Shown here piece after piece: positions 46,401 through 56,850 of a stretch of DNA of 64,000 nucleotides. Below the pieces are notes generated by a model that saw only the letters and a list, made by a program, of their open reading frames with translations, was not told the origin of the DNA and did not search any database. The DNA is from Rhynchonema sp. JSB1_4 (lineage: Eukaryota > Nematoda > Chromadorea > Monhysterida > Xyalidae), in assembly GCA_030248065.1 (NCBI GenBank), contig JASAMV010002688.1, forward strand, positions 1-64,000. The letters are read 5' to 3'. Each line of letters begins with the position of its first letter. Position 1 is the first letter of the stretch. The translations under genes were made by a program, and so were the position numbers.

Positions 46401-48442
46401 CAGCCAATGAAGTACAAACTGCACCCGCGTCTGGCCAAGATCCTGGGTCTGCCCACCGAGACCCGGCCGAAGATCATCGAGGCGCTCTGGCAATACATCA
46501 AGACGCACAAACTGCAGGACACACACGAACGCGATCACATCAATTGCGACACGTATTTGGAACAGGTGTGTTTGGCAAGCACGGGTGAATTGAGGATAAT
46601 CTTGGAATTTAAAGACAAACTACGTCAAAGCGAGCCCGATTTCGGTGGTGGTGTGCTTACAAAACTAAAAGAAAGAGAAAATCCTCACGCGTCGCGTTGA
46701 CTACGTGTAGCGTTTCCCAAATCAGCCTCGCCGCGTCTGAATGTTTCACTGATCTGCCACCTCCGAAATCGCGCTCATGCTGCGTAGTGTTACTGTACCG
46801 GTGCCACTGGTTTCGACCAACGTGACGGCTAGAAGACAGCGTCTACGTGTGGAAATTTGCTGCAAGTTTATTAGTTAATCGCGGTATGAAACACCGCCCT
46901 TCATTGAACAAGCAGGACGCGATAAAGATGCGTTTCTTTCCAAGAATGTGAAACATTTCAGGTATTCCAATGCAAGCGAATGCGCTTCATGGAGATCCCG
47001 AATCGGTTGCAGGCATTGTTGCAACAGCCCGATCCGATCGGCATCAACCACATGATCACGTATGTTGGATTGCCTATTTTATGATTTTTTTATTTTTCGG
47101 TTTGTTTTTCTTTCCCACGATTACAATCAGGTGTTTATGTTTCAGAGTTGATCAGAATGATCCAAAAAAGACGGCCTGCTACGATATTGACGTTGAAATT
47201 GTCAGTCTATATTGCGTTTTATATTTTCCGACAAAAGAACAGAAATTATTTTTATCTTTTCATCACTCAGGAGGATCCTCTGAAATACCAAATGTCGCAG
47301 TTTGTGATGAGCCAGGCGAATCAGCAGGAAATCGCCACTCTCGATAATAAGGTTGATGCTATTTTAGCCAGGATTTTCTCACATTTTTGCCACATTTTGG
47401 TGGAAGTTAACTTCAGTTTTCGAGTATGTCAATTTCACGCACCATTCAGATCTACGAAACGGTTGAGCAAGTGAACGAGCTGAAAATGCGTCGCGATTTC
47501 TACCTGGGCTTCTCCGAAAAGCCGCAGGAATTCATACAAAAATGGCTGCTGTCGCAATCCAAGGATCTCAAAGTTTGCTTTTGGGCTATATGATTTTGTT
47601 GTGTGCCCGACTTGTTTACGATTGGGGTCAGGGCAGGGTTTTTTATTTCAAAATCGGCTAGTAGCAATTGCTACTGATAAAACGTCAATGTTTAGTAGCA
47701 AATTTTTGAAGGCCTATTTGTCAGTGTTTTTCGTGTTTTTGAATCCCATTAGTCACGTATAATCAGACAATAACACCGAGTGCAAGACGGACTCCAACAA
47801 TGCGCGCGAAGCGCCCTAATTTTTTTACTTTGGTCTGGCCCCTTTGACTTATGATTCCTTGAATGTGAGGTTTAGATTTTCGGGGCTAAGACGCTTAAGA
47901 AAGTAAGGTTCGGATATCCTATATATATGGCATATTTTTTGCCACTAAACCCTGAAATCTTAGAAGCAAATACTGCTAAATTTCGATTTTTTAGTAGCAA
48001 TGGGAAATTTTTAGTAGCAAATTGCTACCATTTAGCAGCAAAAAACTATGGGTCAGGGTCAGAGCGATGTTTGTTGTCGGGTGCCAAAAAACGGGCAGGT
48101 GTCGGATGTTTTTCGAGGCCCGACACGCGACACTTGGTTTCGAAAACACTAACGTTGTTGAGAGATATTTGCTTCTAACTGGTTTCAGACGATGACCGAA
48201 ACGGACGGTGACCCGGAATTGGAGCGTCGTGCCGATTACTACCATCAACCTTGGACCGAGGAGGCAGTGCATCGCTATTATTACAACAACGTTAGTCGTT
48301 TATCATGTATTTTGCTATCAGGAACTATGTTGAGTTTGAATACGTTTAACCTTCGGTCTGAATATTTGCAAGTGTAAGCAGCTTTCAGATCCAACAGAAA
48401 CGCATGGAGCTCGAGCAGTCGTTGGGCATTCGACACAACTAA
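43490..48442 (+). CDS. SMARCD: SWI/SNF (BAF) complex subunit SMARCD/BAF60; start uncertain
   Basis: Twelve exons join in phase: 43490-43583, 44032-44201, 44596-44778, 45519-45701, 46009-46110, 46404-46565, 46962-47059, 47146-47200, 47271-47351, 47450-47572, 48189-48290 and 48389-48442. They give 468 residues and a TAA stop. The protein is an accessory subunit that links the BAF remodeller to transcription factors in the nucleus. The N-terminus is Pro/Gly-rich ([15 protein letters not shown]) with a Gln run before KKKRRIGDK. Conserved blocks follow: [40 protein letters not shown] and [20 protein letters not shown]. The SWIB domain lies at about residues 245-320 ([27 protein letters not shown]). 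The end is [16 protein letters not shown]. Translation may start at ATG 43496, at the in-frame ATG 43463 if that stretch is transcribed, or in an unseen upstream exon. Two mobile elements and one candidate lie in introns. Confidence 0.93.
43639..43894. mobile_element. Probable MITE with CAGTGGTGTCGTTGG ends
   Basis: CAGTGGTGTCGTTGG is inverted as CCAACGACACCAGTG with one mismatch. No clear target duplication is visible. It fits the size and CAGTG terminus of the hAT-like set and lies in SMARCD intron 1. Confidence 0.5.
45062..45407. mobile_element. Probable hAT-like MITE, 'GCGGGTAGCGTAC' subfamily
   Basis: It runs from CAGTGATGTGGC to GCGACAGCACTG with imperfect inverted ends. GGCGGGTAGCGTAC-like motifs recur near both ends, as in the better-defined elements. 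No target duplication was found. It lies in SMARCD intron 3. Confidence 0.55.
47634..48050. mobile_element. hAT-like MITE, 'TAGTAGCAATTGCTAC' subfamily
   Basis: A perfect 8-bp duplication, GGTCAGGG, lies at 47626-47633 and 48051-48058. The ends are CAGGGTTTTTT and AAAAAACTATG, with two mismatches. TAGTAGCAA and TTGCTACT motifs repeat near both ends. It lies in SMARCD intron 10. A degraded GTCGGGTGCC fragment of the 2838-type family follows at 48059-48140. Confidence 0.75.
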
Positions 48443-49379
48443 TCCATTTCGTTATACCTTATTTTTACTGTAACTTTTATGTTTTTGTTTCATCTCGTTT
48501 CACACTCCACAGCGCTATGGATACGTGTCAATAATCTCACCGTTAATTATCATAGCAGTTTTGTTCCCGTTTCATTTTGTTTTTGAATATTGTATGCATT
48601 GATTTATTATATGGCTTTATGTGAGTATCATCGATGGCTTGCGCTCTCTTCGTTTGTTTATCTTTATTATTGTTCATAATAAAAATACAATCATAATTCG
48701 ATTGAAATCCTGTCAATTATTTCGGTTTGCGACAAATCCGAAATCATGCTTGTAGGTCATGATTTTATATCACTCAACTGTTGATTCTGGCGCGTGTTCA
48801 TGTTGTGCCTTCAGCTGATCTGAATGAACACCCTGTCGCGTCACTTCACCAGTCAAAGGTGTCGCGTGCGACCAACTCCAGCGTTGTGTGATCGATGTCA
48901 AACAATCTTACTGGCTTGGATATGTGGTTGGTTGGTTTGATGTAACTTTTAGCCACACACAAGTTGTGTGGGTATATTCAATGCTCGTATGTATCCAACC
49001 TTGCGTGATATTCGATGTGTGTACGTATGTATGTCTGGCCGCACCAGGCCTGGATGGTACGTATAAACCCCAACAAGACGATGATTGACAAGTAACTGGT
49101 CACCTTATTATGGCATCCCCTGTGGGAGATTTCTATTGCCACTTTATTCATTCGGTTCCGTGAATCCAACTGAACATGCAACACCAGCACACACGACATA
49201 AGTATAAGCATTCACGTTTCGTTATCAGCATTATACGCGGGTTTCATATCGTCCAGACACCGAGCCTTTGCTTGAAGCTTGTGTTTGTCAGGAGATTACA
49301 TTCGAATGGGCCGCTATCGTTTCGAGCCAACGTTTATGAAATGTGTTGCCTATTGCAGCAATCCCCCTTGATTTCGCAG
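48443..49379. other. Spacer between SMARCD and the DnaJ gene
   Basis: It holds the SMARCD 3' UTR and, in its right part, the unfound first exon and promoter of the DnaJ gene. A frame starting at ATG 49176 is basic (HTRHKYKHSRFVISIIRG, then VRRLHSNG). It resembles a mitochondrial presequence, but its donor does not match the phase needed by the next exon. Confidence 0.4.
48678..48683 (+). terminator. Poly(A) signal of SMARCD
   Basis: AATAAA about 235 bases downstream of the SMARCD stop codon. Confidence 0.55.
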
Positions 49380-51301
49380 GCAACACAAGTGGTTCCTATC
49401 GAGCGTATTGTACGCCGCGACGTCCTTCCACTTGCCATTACGAGGTGTTGGGTGTGACGCGAGCCGCATCCATGAAAGCTGTCAAGGCGGCCTACTATGA
49501 TCTGTCGAAAAAATATCACCCGGATTCGGGCCATCGTACGTGCAATGTTTTTACTTATACATTGTTGCTTTGGGCTGAGCATCTAGTTTAGAACAGAACC
49601 GTCTGGTTTTTGCTTTGTTGTTATGAAAATCTTTTTTCACAAACCTTTAAAAAATCTTGCGCAAAAACCGCCTCGTTTTTTTTTCAGCTATGTCCTCCGC
49701 ACAAAAGTTTCTCGCCGTTACCGAAGCTTATGAAACATTGGGTAATCGGAAGAAAAGACGTGATTACGACAGAACATTGCAGCCGGAGAGCTATGCGGGC
49801 AATATGACTTATCAGACCAGTCAGTATGATAACCGACCGTTCAAAGCACAGGAGTGAGTTGAGGCACCGCTCATCCAATCAAACTGCAAGATGTTTGTAG
49901 GTCATGCCGGGTTGGTTGGTTTCCAACCCAAATTGGTGTGGTTGTTGGGGGAAGGGGGAACCCAAGATCTCCGCCAACTCAACAACAACTCCAATCCCTC
50001 AATATCCTGTGTGGGTGCTCCAACACCTCGGACTTATGAGGCCTTGGCGATGAGGCCTTGGCGACTCTAAGCAAAGAAACTGCGAATATACCATTCCTAT
50101 ATCTTTTTTTCTCAAAAAGAGCAAAAATGGGCCAATTGTTGGACTTCGAAAAAATTACTTTCCCAAATTTTGGTCTTCCACTGGGTTCTATCCGGAGGTA
50201 TTGACACTCCAACATGCCCTCCAAAAATTCCAAGGTGCTTCCAATTCCCCCTCCCCCAGACCACCAACCGCACTGTATCCGGGGCGGTCAAAATGATTTT
50301 CCAGCCGCATGTGTTGGACGCTCTCGTGATTCTCTGTTTTTCTTCAGTTACCCCGTTGATTTTGATCCCGACTATCGAACGTTCGCCGATTTCCAGCATC
50401 GTATGCGCAAGCGACAGACTTACCAGGCGCACAGGTATTTTTATTACTTTTGTAATCGACTTTTTATGTCTTTTCTCAATTAAATCTGTAATTCAACATT
50501 TTCCCCCTATTGCTGCTCGTATTGGCAATAAGAATCGTATATTTAGGTACACGCATGTGCCGCCTCAATTCTGGGGTGCCTATGACGATTTGCACGAGAG
50601 TGATCCAAAATTCAGTGCCTTCTATCAAGCAGCAGACGAACGGAGTTACAAGGGCGAGGATGCAAGGCGAATGGATAATGCAACACAACGACAGCCGTAC
50701 TATGACCGGCATGCCAGACGTGAGGTTAGGGCTGTGCTGGACGGGGTAGCCGTCTTGTTTTGCGAGCTTGTGAATTCGTGTAATTTTACTCTTGTGGGTG
50801 GAGTGTCCTTTCCCAACAGGATTCGCTAGCGCATATTTTACCAAACAACCGCAATTTGAACCGCCACTCAACCGAAGGTTATTTTTTAAGTCACAAGAGC
50901 GTGTTTTTTCGAAAGAAATTCAGCTATGCGTGCGGATGCCGTTTTTGTAAAAGTCTTGCAAGCGCATTGGCTTTGGGCACACAATCATACACCCACAACA
51001 CACAACCCAAACACACCACAACCACCAAACCACACCCAACCCCATTCAGGCAACATCATCAGTACACGAGTCGGTCTCGGAGCGAGAAAGCCGACTCCGA
51101 CGCGAAAGTATGCCGACATTTGCCGAGTTGTTGAGACATCAGGAGAAGAAGAAGACCGAGCAACGACGCGAGCTGGTGGCATTCTTGTGCTCGGGTCTGG
51201 CTGTGGCCAGCATATTTGTGTTGTTGTTGGATGCTTCGGTTGAACTGAGGCAGTGGTTTCGACCAAAACCACCCGATAGATCGAGCAGACGAAACGAATA
51301 G
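49380..51301 (+). CDS. DnaJ-domain protein with C-terminal membrane segment (DNAJC30-like); first exon not found
   Basis: The exons are 49380-49535, 49688-49853, 50348-50434, 50547-50724 and 51143-51301. They join in phase to about 248 residues. The J domain is seen near the start: HYEVLGVTRAASMKAVKAAY, then YHPDSG with the HPD motif, then FLAVTEAYETLGNRKKRRDY. The middle is polar (DFDPDYRTFADFQHRMRKRQ, ESDPKFSAFYQ). The last exon has a short basic helix and one hydrophobic segment (LVAFLCSGLAVASIFVLLLD), followed by a basic tail ending RRNE. This layout resembles mitochondrial DNAJC30, a co-chaperone anchored in the inner membrane, but similarity outside the J domain is weak. The first exon opens in phase 1, so the initiator Met and any targeting peptide lie upstream. 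A nearly exact tandem duplication (ATGAGGCCTTGGCG) occurs in intron 3. Confidence 0.75.
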
Positions 51302-51643
51302 ACTCTAATTTGTCGCGCGTTAAATTTGGTGCATTCTTTAAGCCATGTATTGTCGAGTCAATCGTAGTTGCTGATTGGTTCTAGTCGCTCACGCGTAACC
51401 TTTCCGTGTGTCTGTGTATATACTATACGACCAGTGCTCACTGACGAATTTCTAATTTACATAATTTATGCATAAAACAGAAGATTTCCCGATCTTTTTT
51501 GTTGTCATTGATTCGATGATGCATTTGCTGGTCTGCTTGCCAATCAACCGCGACGCAGTCGGTTATTATCGTGCCTATCATGAAAACACAGACGAAAAAA
51601 TTAGCCCAAAAGTGAACAGTGACAACAGTGGGGAGTCAATATA
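51302..51643. other. Short spacer before the coiled-coil gene
   Basis: About 340 bases between two genes on the same strand. I see nothing in it beyond likely 3' UTR and promoter sequence. Confidence 0.4.
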
Positions 51644-54600
51644 ATGCCCGATCCAGCGGCGGAGTGCGCCCCCAGCTCGACCACGATGGACCCGACTGCA
51701 AACATGGACGATGTCTGGCCGCGATTCATGAATATCAGACAAGAGGCAGACGAGTTGAAAGAAGAAGTGTGTTCATGGGGCTGGCGGCTTATTCGCTTTT
51801 TATGTTTCCTAACAATGCGCATACAGGGTGAGCTGTTCTAACAAAGGAATGGTTTGGTGGGGCGTGGTAATCTGCAATCTGGTTGATATTGCACCAGCCT
51901 GTTGCTGTATACGGCGCATATTCTGCGAAGCTATCATCTCAACAAAAACGATCGAACTTGATTGAAATTACAGTCAGTGGCTTTGGAACACAGATTGTCT
52001 CGTACTGCATTCGGAGCTGAAAATGATCTGGTGATTTGTAGATTTTGAAAAGGGTAAACAATGTATTATTCACCACACGTTGCCTTCATAGCAGACCGCA
52101 TTTCAGGTGGTGGCATGCAGACAAAAAGTGCGCACAGCTGATGTGAACAGGACACGCGCAGATATGAATCGGATACGAGCCGAGTCCATGTTGACCGAAT
52201 CGCAGACCGAAAACGCAAACCTGAGACAAAGAGTGAAGGATCTAGAAGACCAAGTCACCATGCTACAGGTATGAAGACTGATTTGATGGTCGATTCTCAT
52301 TTTCTTGGATATTATATATATCGGGCCATTCTGTGGACAAATGGGATCAAGCCTAAGCTCTATGGTTTTTGTGAGTCACTTTTTATGACTGCAGTTGATC
52401 CGTTTGCTTAGAGAGCACTTGCATATAACGGGTTTTTGCAACATCACTGCGTAGGGTCTTTTGTGATTTTTGCGAGTCAGTCAGTATTCCGACTTGATTG
52501 ACATATGATTGTGGTGTGGATCAATAACACTCGTCCGAGTGAATAATAGTTATACCTAATCATGCGAATTTTTGATTTATTGGTGTGAATGAATATTTGT
52601 GGAGGGCCAGGATGTTGGCAACCCAAATGGCTTATTGCATTTGTAGGGCGCACTTGACTAATAGTTTCTTAGTTTTGCTCAATTCGTTCCCTCCCCCAGA
52701 CGCGACTTGAACGTGCGACCCAGTCACACGGCCGTTTTGGCGTCTCGTTTGCCAACAACATCAGTCAAGGTGATCAGAACGGTGCTGCGAGCAATGGCGA
52801 CATCGGTAAGTCGTGCGAGCTTTTGTGATTGTTGATCGTGGAGGAAGGGTGGTCGGTTGTGCGAACGCTGTACCTACGGACAGACTGTCGCTGGTGGCTT
52901 TGCACAAATGTCACGCCGGTGGTCTCGATTACCGAGCGAAACCTTGACATATCTCCAGTCCAGAAATATGAAAATATTTTTTCTAAATTCTTCCATTCAC
53001 AATCAATCTTTTGTCATACGCTTGCATCCTTTACATTTCTGTTCAAACTTGAGTGACGGCCTAAATTTGGTGAACAATGTTCACGATCGATATATTTTAA
53101 ATGAGCAAAATCACAAATAGGCCCGAGACTAGGCAAACTCCGCCGCAACCAGCGACCAGGAGTTTGGTGTGGCCGATTTTTTCATCTTGTGTCGCGCATT
53201 TCGTTTCGAATTGTATTTCGCTTTGTTGCTCAACTCTGTCACAACCGTCACATGAAATCAACCGTTATGACCAGCTATAGCTGTTTGCAGCTGCATCTAC
53301 ATCCAGCCAATATTCCGATCAAATCCTCACCAAATCGTCGCAAGCCGCAGCGCGTCTCATCGACCAAGAGATCGGGTCGTATGAACAACTCGTGAAGGAA
53401 TTGAACGCGAAACATCAAATCATGATTGGTCGACTGAATGTGAAAATGAACGAACGACAGACGGAACTGAACGCGAAAAGTAAGGAACGGGATGAGTTGA
53501 GCAAAAAGTTGACGACCGCCGAAACCGAGAACGAAATGTTGCGCGCGAAACTGACGAGATTGGAAAACGATATGAAAACATTGACGGACGAGAACTGCGC
53601 GATGAAAGCGACCGAAACGATGGCGGGCATACAAGCCGATGTGCAATTGAAGGCCGTTCAACAACAGATGCGTGAATACAAGGTTGGCGGTTGTCGTGCG
53701 GATTTTTGATTAAGAGGTATAAAAACACTATCTTAACACGAACCCAATTGCGGAGGTGGTAGATTAGTGAAACATTCATACCTGGCTGCTGATTTAGGAA
53801 CTGTTATATACGTTGTAAAATACAACGCCGTACGTCAGGATTTTCTCTTTCTTTTCGTTTTATAACTAACTCGGAAATTGGGCTCGTGTTGGGGTAGTTT
53901 GCCACGCATAAAGTCTCGCCTGTTTTAGTATCACGCGCAGGTTTGCGTGCGAAACGTAACCAAGCTGAAGTTCTGGTTCGAGTATGTTGATCTTGTTGCC
54001 TTGAAAATTACTTCTTCGATGTTATGTGAACGTAGGATCCACCATCTGAGAAAATTATATTTAACCGATAGAACCTCTGCTGTTTCACTGGTAGTTTGAA
54101 AGGCAGACTTTTTTTAGCAAATTCTCTGCCATTATTTGCTTTGCAGACGAATCTGCGCGCCCAGCTACTGTCGATCCGGTCGTACGCTCGTCAGTTCAAG
54201 GCCGACAGTCAAGCGCTGAAGGTCGACCTACAGTCGCAGTGTAGCGACAGCGCGCAGGAGGCCGTCCAGAACTTTGAGTCGCTCGAGACGGAAGTCAAAC
54301 GGGCGAAGGCCTACCAGGAAATACACGGCACCGCGTTGGTGATGCTGCGCACCGAGCTTGCGCAGATCGCCACCGAACGGGACAAGGTCGGACGATCAAT
54401 CTGTGGTTTTTTTTTTAGAATTTTGAGTGGGAATCTCACATGCAGGAACGGTTTTTGTGCCGGAAACCATCAGTTGTTCTGTTGCTGTGATGGTTGGTTA
54501 TGCACTTCGCCGGTGTATTCGGGTCGGACGATTTTTTATGCTCCAATGTTCGGTGATATTTTCACAACTTTTTTGCACTGGTTGAAGTTCTCAATCGCCC

Positions 54601-54935
54601 GGTTGAGCCCCCACCCGGTTGCCAGCAAAGCGCCTGCCCAGCCTTCCACGTATGTGCATGTATCGTTTCAGCTGAAACACGTATTGTACACAGCGCTGGG
54701 TCCGTTGTGCAAGAAAATGGATTCGTTGTCCGCTCAAGTTCTCGACAAAAACACCACCACCGACGTGCGACCAGCGGCAAGCACCAGTTCGAAACACTCC
54801 ACACCGAAACAAACCCATTCAACAACGAAGTCGACGGATGTCACAGCAACAACGACAACATCGACCGGCAAGCGAACGACCGTGTCTGGATCAACTGCCA
54901 GTGGGGAGAGTAAACGCAAAAAATTGTCGAACTGA
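51644..54935 (+). CDS. Unrecognised coiled-coil protein (428 residues)
   Basis: Six exons join in phase: 51644-51766, 52107-52268, 52700-52805, 53291-53682, 54147-54386 and 54672-54935. The start is MPDPAAECAPSSTTMDPTAN, followed by a short helix (FMNIRQEADELKEE). Exons 2, 4 and 5 are long charged heptad-type segments: LRQRVKDLEDQVTMLQ, ERDELSKKLTTAETENEMLR, KLTRLENDMKTLTDENCAMK and NFESLETEVKRAKAYQE. Between them is a Gly/Asn-rich linker (FANNISQGDQNGAASNGD). The last exon is Thr/Ser-rich and ends in a basic cluster, ESKRKKLSN, which could act as a nuclear localisation signal. I cannot place it in a family, because coiled coils match many unrelated proteins. A structural role at centrosome, kinetochore or nuclear matrix is only a guess. 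The gap 53683-54146 could hide another in-phase exon. Confidence 0.7.
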
Positions 54936-56850
54936 GCGCTATTCTGGTCCCTGCAGTATTTACTGTTGTGAAAAGTAGTGGAGAATGCCGAATAAGTCAT
55001 CTGCCCGAGTAGGGAATGCCAAGTGGGGACAGGCCCGATCTATGTGCGTTTTCAGTAATGTTTCATCTGCTTTTTGTGGATGGGAACTTGGGAATTTTTT
55101 TACCTGCAATTGTGAAACCCGAAGTGTGTCTCCAAACGAGCTTCCAGATGACATTTGGCATTCTCCGGTACCGGTCGTTTTTTCAAATCTTTTCCCAGGC
55201 AATTGTTCGTTTCGGTTGTCCACAATGTAATGCACCAAGAACCTATTTGGAATCGAATAAGAATATAAGTCATAAACCAGTATGAAATCTCCACAGCTGC
55301 CAATTTTGTTCATTGTTGCCATCCAAGTTTACCGAATCGTTCCTCCAGCACCGCTCACAGTGTGCAATTTACTGTTGTTCCCCCTAAGATGTTCTGTGAA
55401 CATTCTGCACGGTATAACAGTATTATTATATAGTTGATCCCGTTCTGTTCACCATATAGGGGTTTACTGTATCCATATTTCTCAGCAAGAAACCGGTAGG
55501 GTGCACGCGGAACAATATAAATGGAGACTATTCTGGTCACGGAAAGAATTGCTTGAAAAAAGTTGGTTTTTACATCTGCCCAGTACACTACAGTTATTAG
55601 TTTGGTCGCATAACAACCAAATGATCATCAATATTTTTTCCTGAATGGTGACGAATATCTCGCCGCTGGTCACCAGTATCCATTTATATTTTTTTATAAA
55701 AACATTTTTTTCGGTAGCACGGTCAAGCTGTTTGAACGTAGAAAGCGCGACACTCACATAAGTGTTTTTGAAAGATTTATTATATAAATGGTGACTGGTG
55801 ACACTGTATATTTTTACCATTCAGGAAAAATTTGGATAGATTCTCATGTTGCCATTTTTCGGCCATGTGGACAGCTTAGGACGCATTGCTGAAAATTACG
55901 GAAATAGGCAGCTGGGCAGTTCACAGTTTTCAGGGATTGGTGATTTATTTGGGCTTTATCTTGTGTGGTTCAAATCAAAATGCTGTCTTTTTATTCGTGT
56001 GTGCGTGCAGTGTCGGGTCCATTGGTCAATGTGTGACTTCCCTTGGTGAATTAGCAGTTTTCCATGAAGTATGGTCATTTATCGTAAATTTGCGCAGAAA
56101 CTTTTTCGTTTGGTGCTTTTTTAAATTTTTACGGTGAGATTTCTTCCCAGATGTTATCAGTTAGTCTTGCTATTGTCACACAAAGCATTTCACTTATGCA
56201 GCACCCCCTGTTTTTTTTATATTTCTGTGCAACGATTTATTCAGTAATGCGATATTGTGAAAAGAGATTTTGTGACCTTTTCGTTAATATTTTGGCCATT
56301 TCAGTTCTGTATTGTAACCTGATCTCGGTTTTTGCTGTATCTTGCCTGTTTTTGTGAATGCTATTGTGCTAGTTGGCCATGTGAATAGTATTTCTCTTTC
56401 GTTTTTTTAACGTTTCTTGCTGGTTCAGGGGCTGCCCATTTTCGTTGCTTTCGCGCTTTTCGAATCTTTGTGTGGTGCAAAAGACCTATCACGATTTTTT
56501 TACTTCTTGGAATTTGTTCGACGATAGTGGGATCAGAAACTATCCGTGACATGTAGTTCAAGCCTCGTCTGATCCGTCGTTACTAATCTATCTTTCATGG
56601 CATTTTTCAACGACATCGTTTCTTGGCCGCTTGCTCATTGTGGATGTGTAATTAAAAATATATTGGATCATTTATGACATGAAGTCGAAAACAGCCCAAA
56701 ATGTAATCATCCATATTTGATCGTGCTGTCGGTTACCGCTTGCCAATCGCAGTCTGTTGCGTTGCGATTTACTTGTGTGCTTCGCGCACGTGCATAATTC
56801 TGTCTGATATTTCAAACGTGCCGACCTTGCAAATTCAGGCAAAACACGGC
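54936..56850. other. Intergenic region with one hairpin element
   Basis: A 1.9-kb stretch, A/T-rich especially at 56100-56700, containing the inverted repeat at 55634-55830. No gene recognised. The right end should contain the promoter of the fusion gene, and a TTGCAAATTCAG acceptor at about 56827-56838 suggests a 5' UTR intron there. Confidence 0.45.
55634..55830. mobile_element. Hairpin MITE with TTTTTCCTGAATGGT ends
   Basis: TTTTTCCTGAATGGT is perfectly inverted as ACCATTCAGGAAAAA. Inside, GGTCACCAGTATCCATTTATA pairs with TATAAATGGTGACTGGTGAC. The element is about 190 bp and non-coding. Confidence 0.65.
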
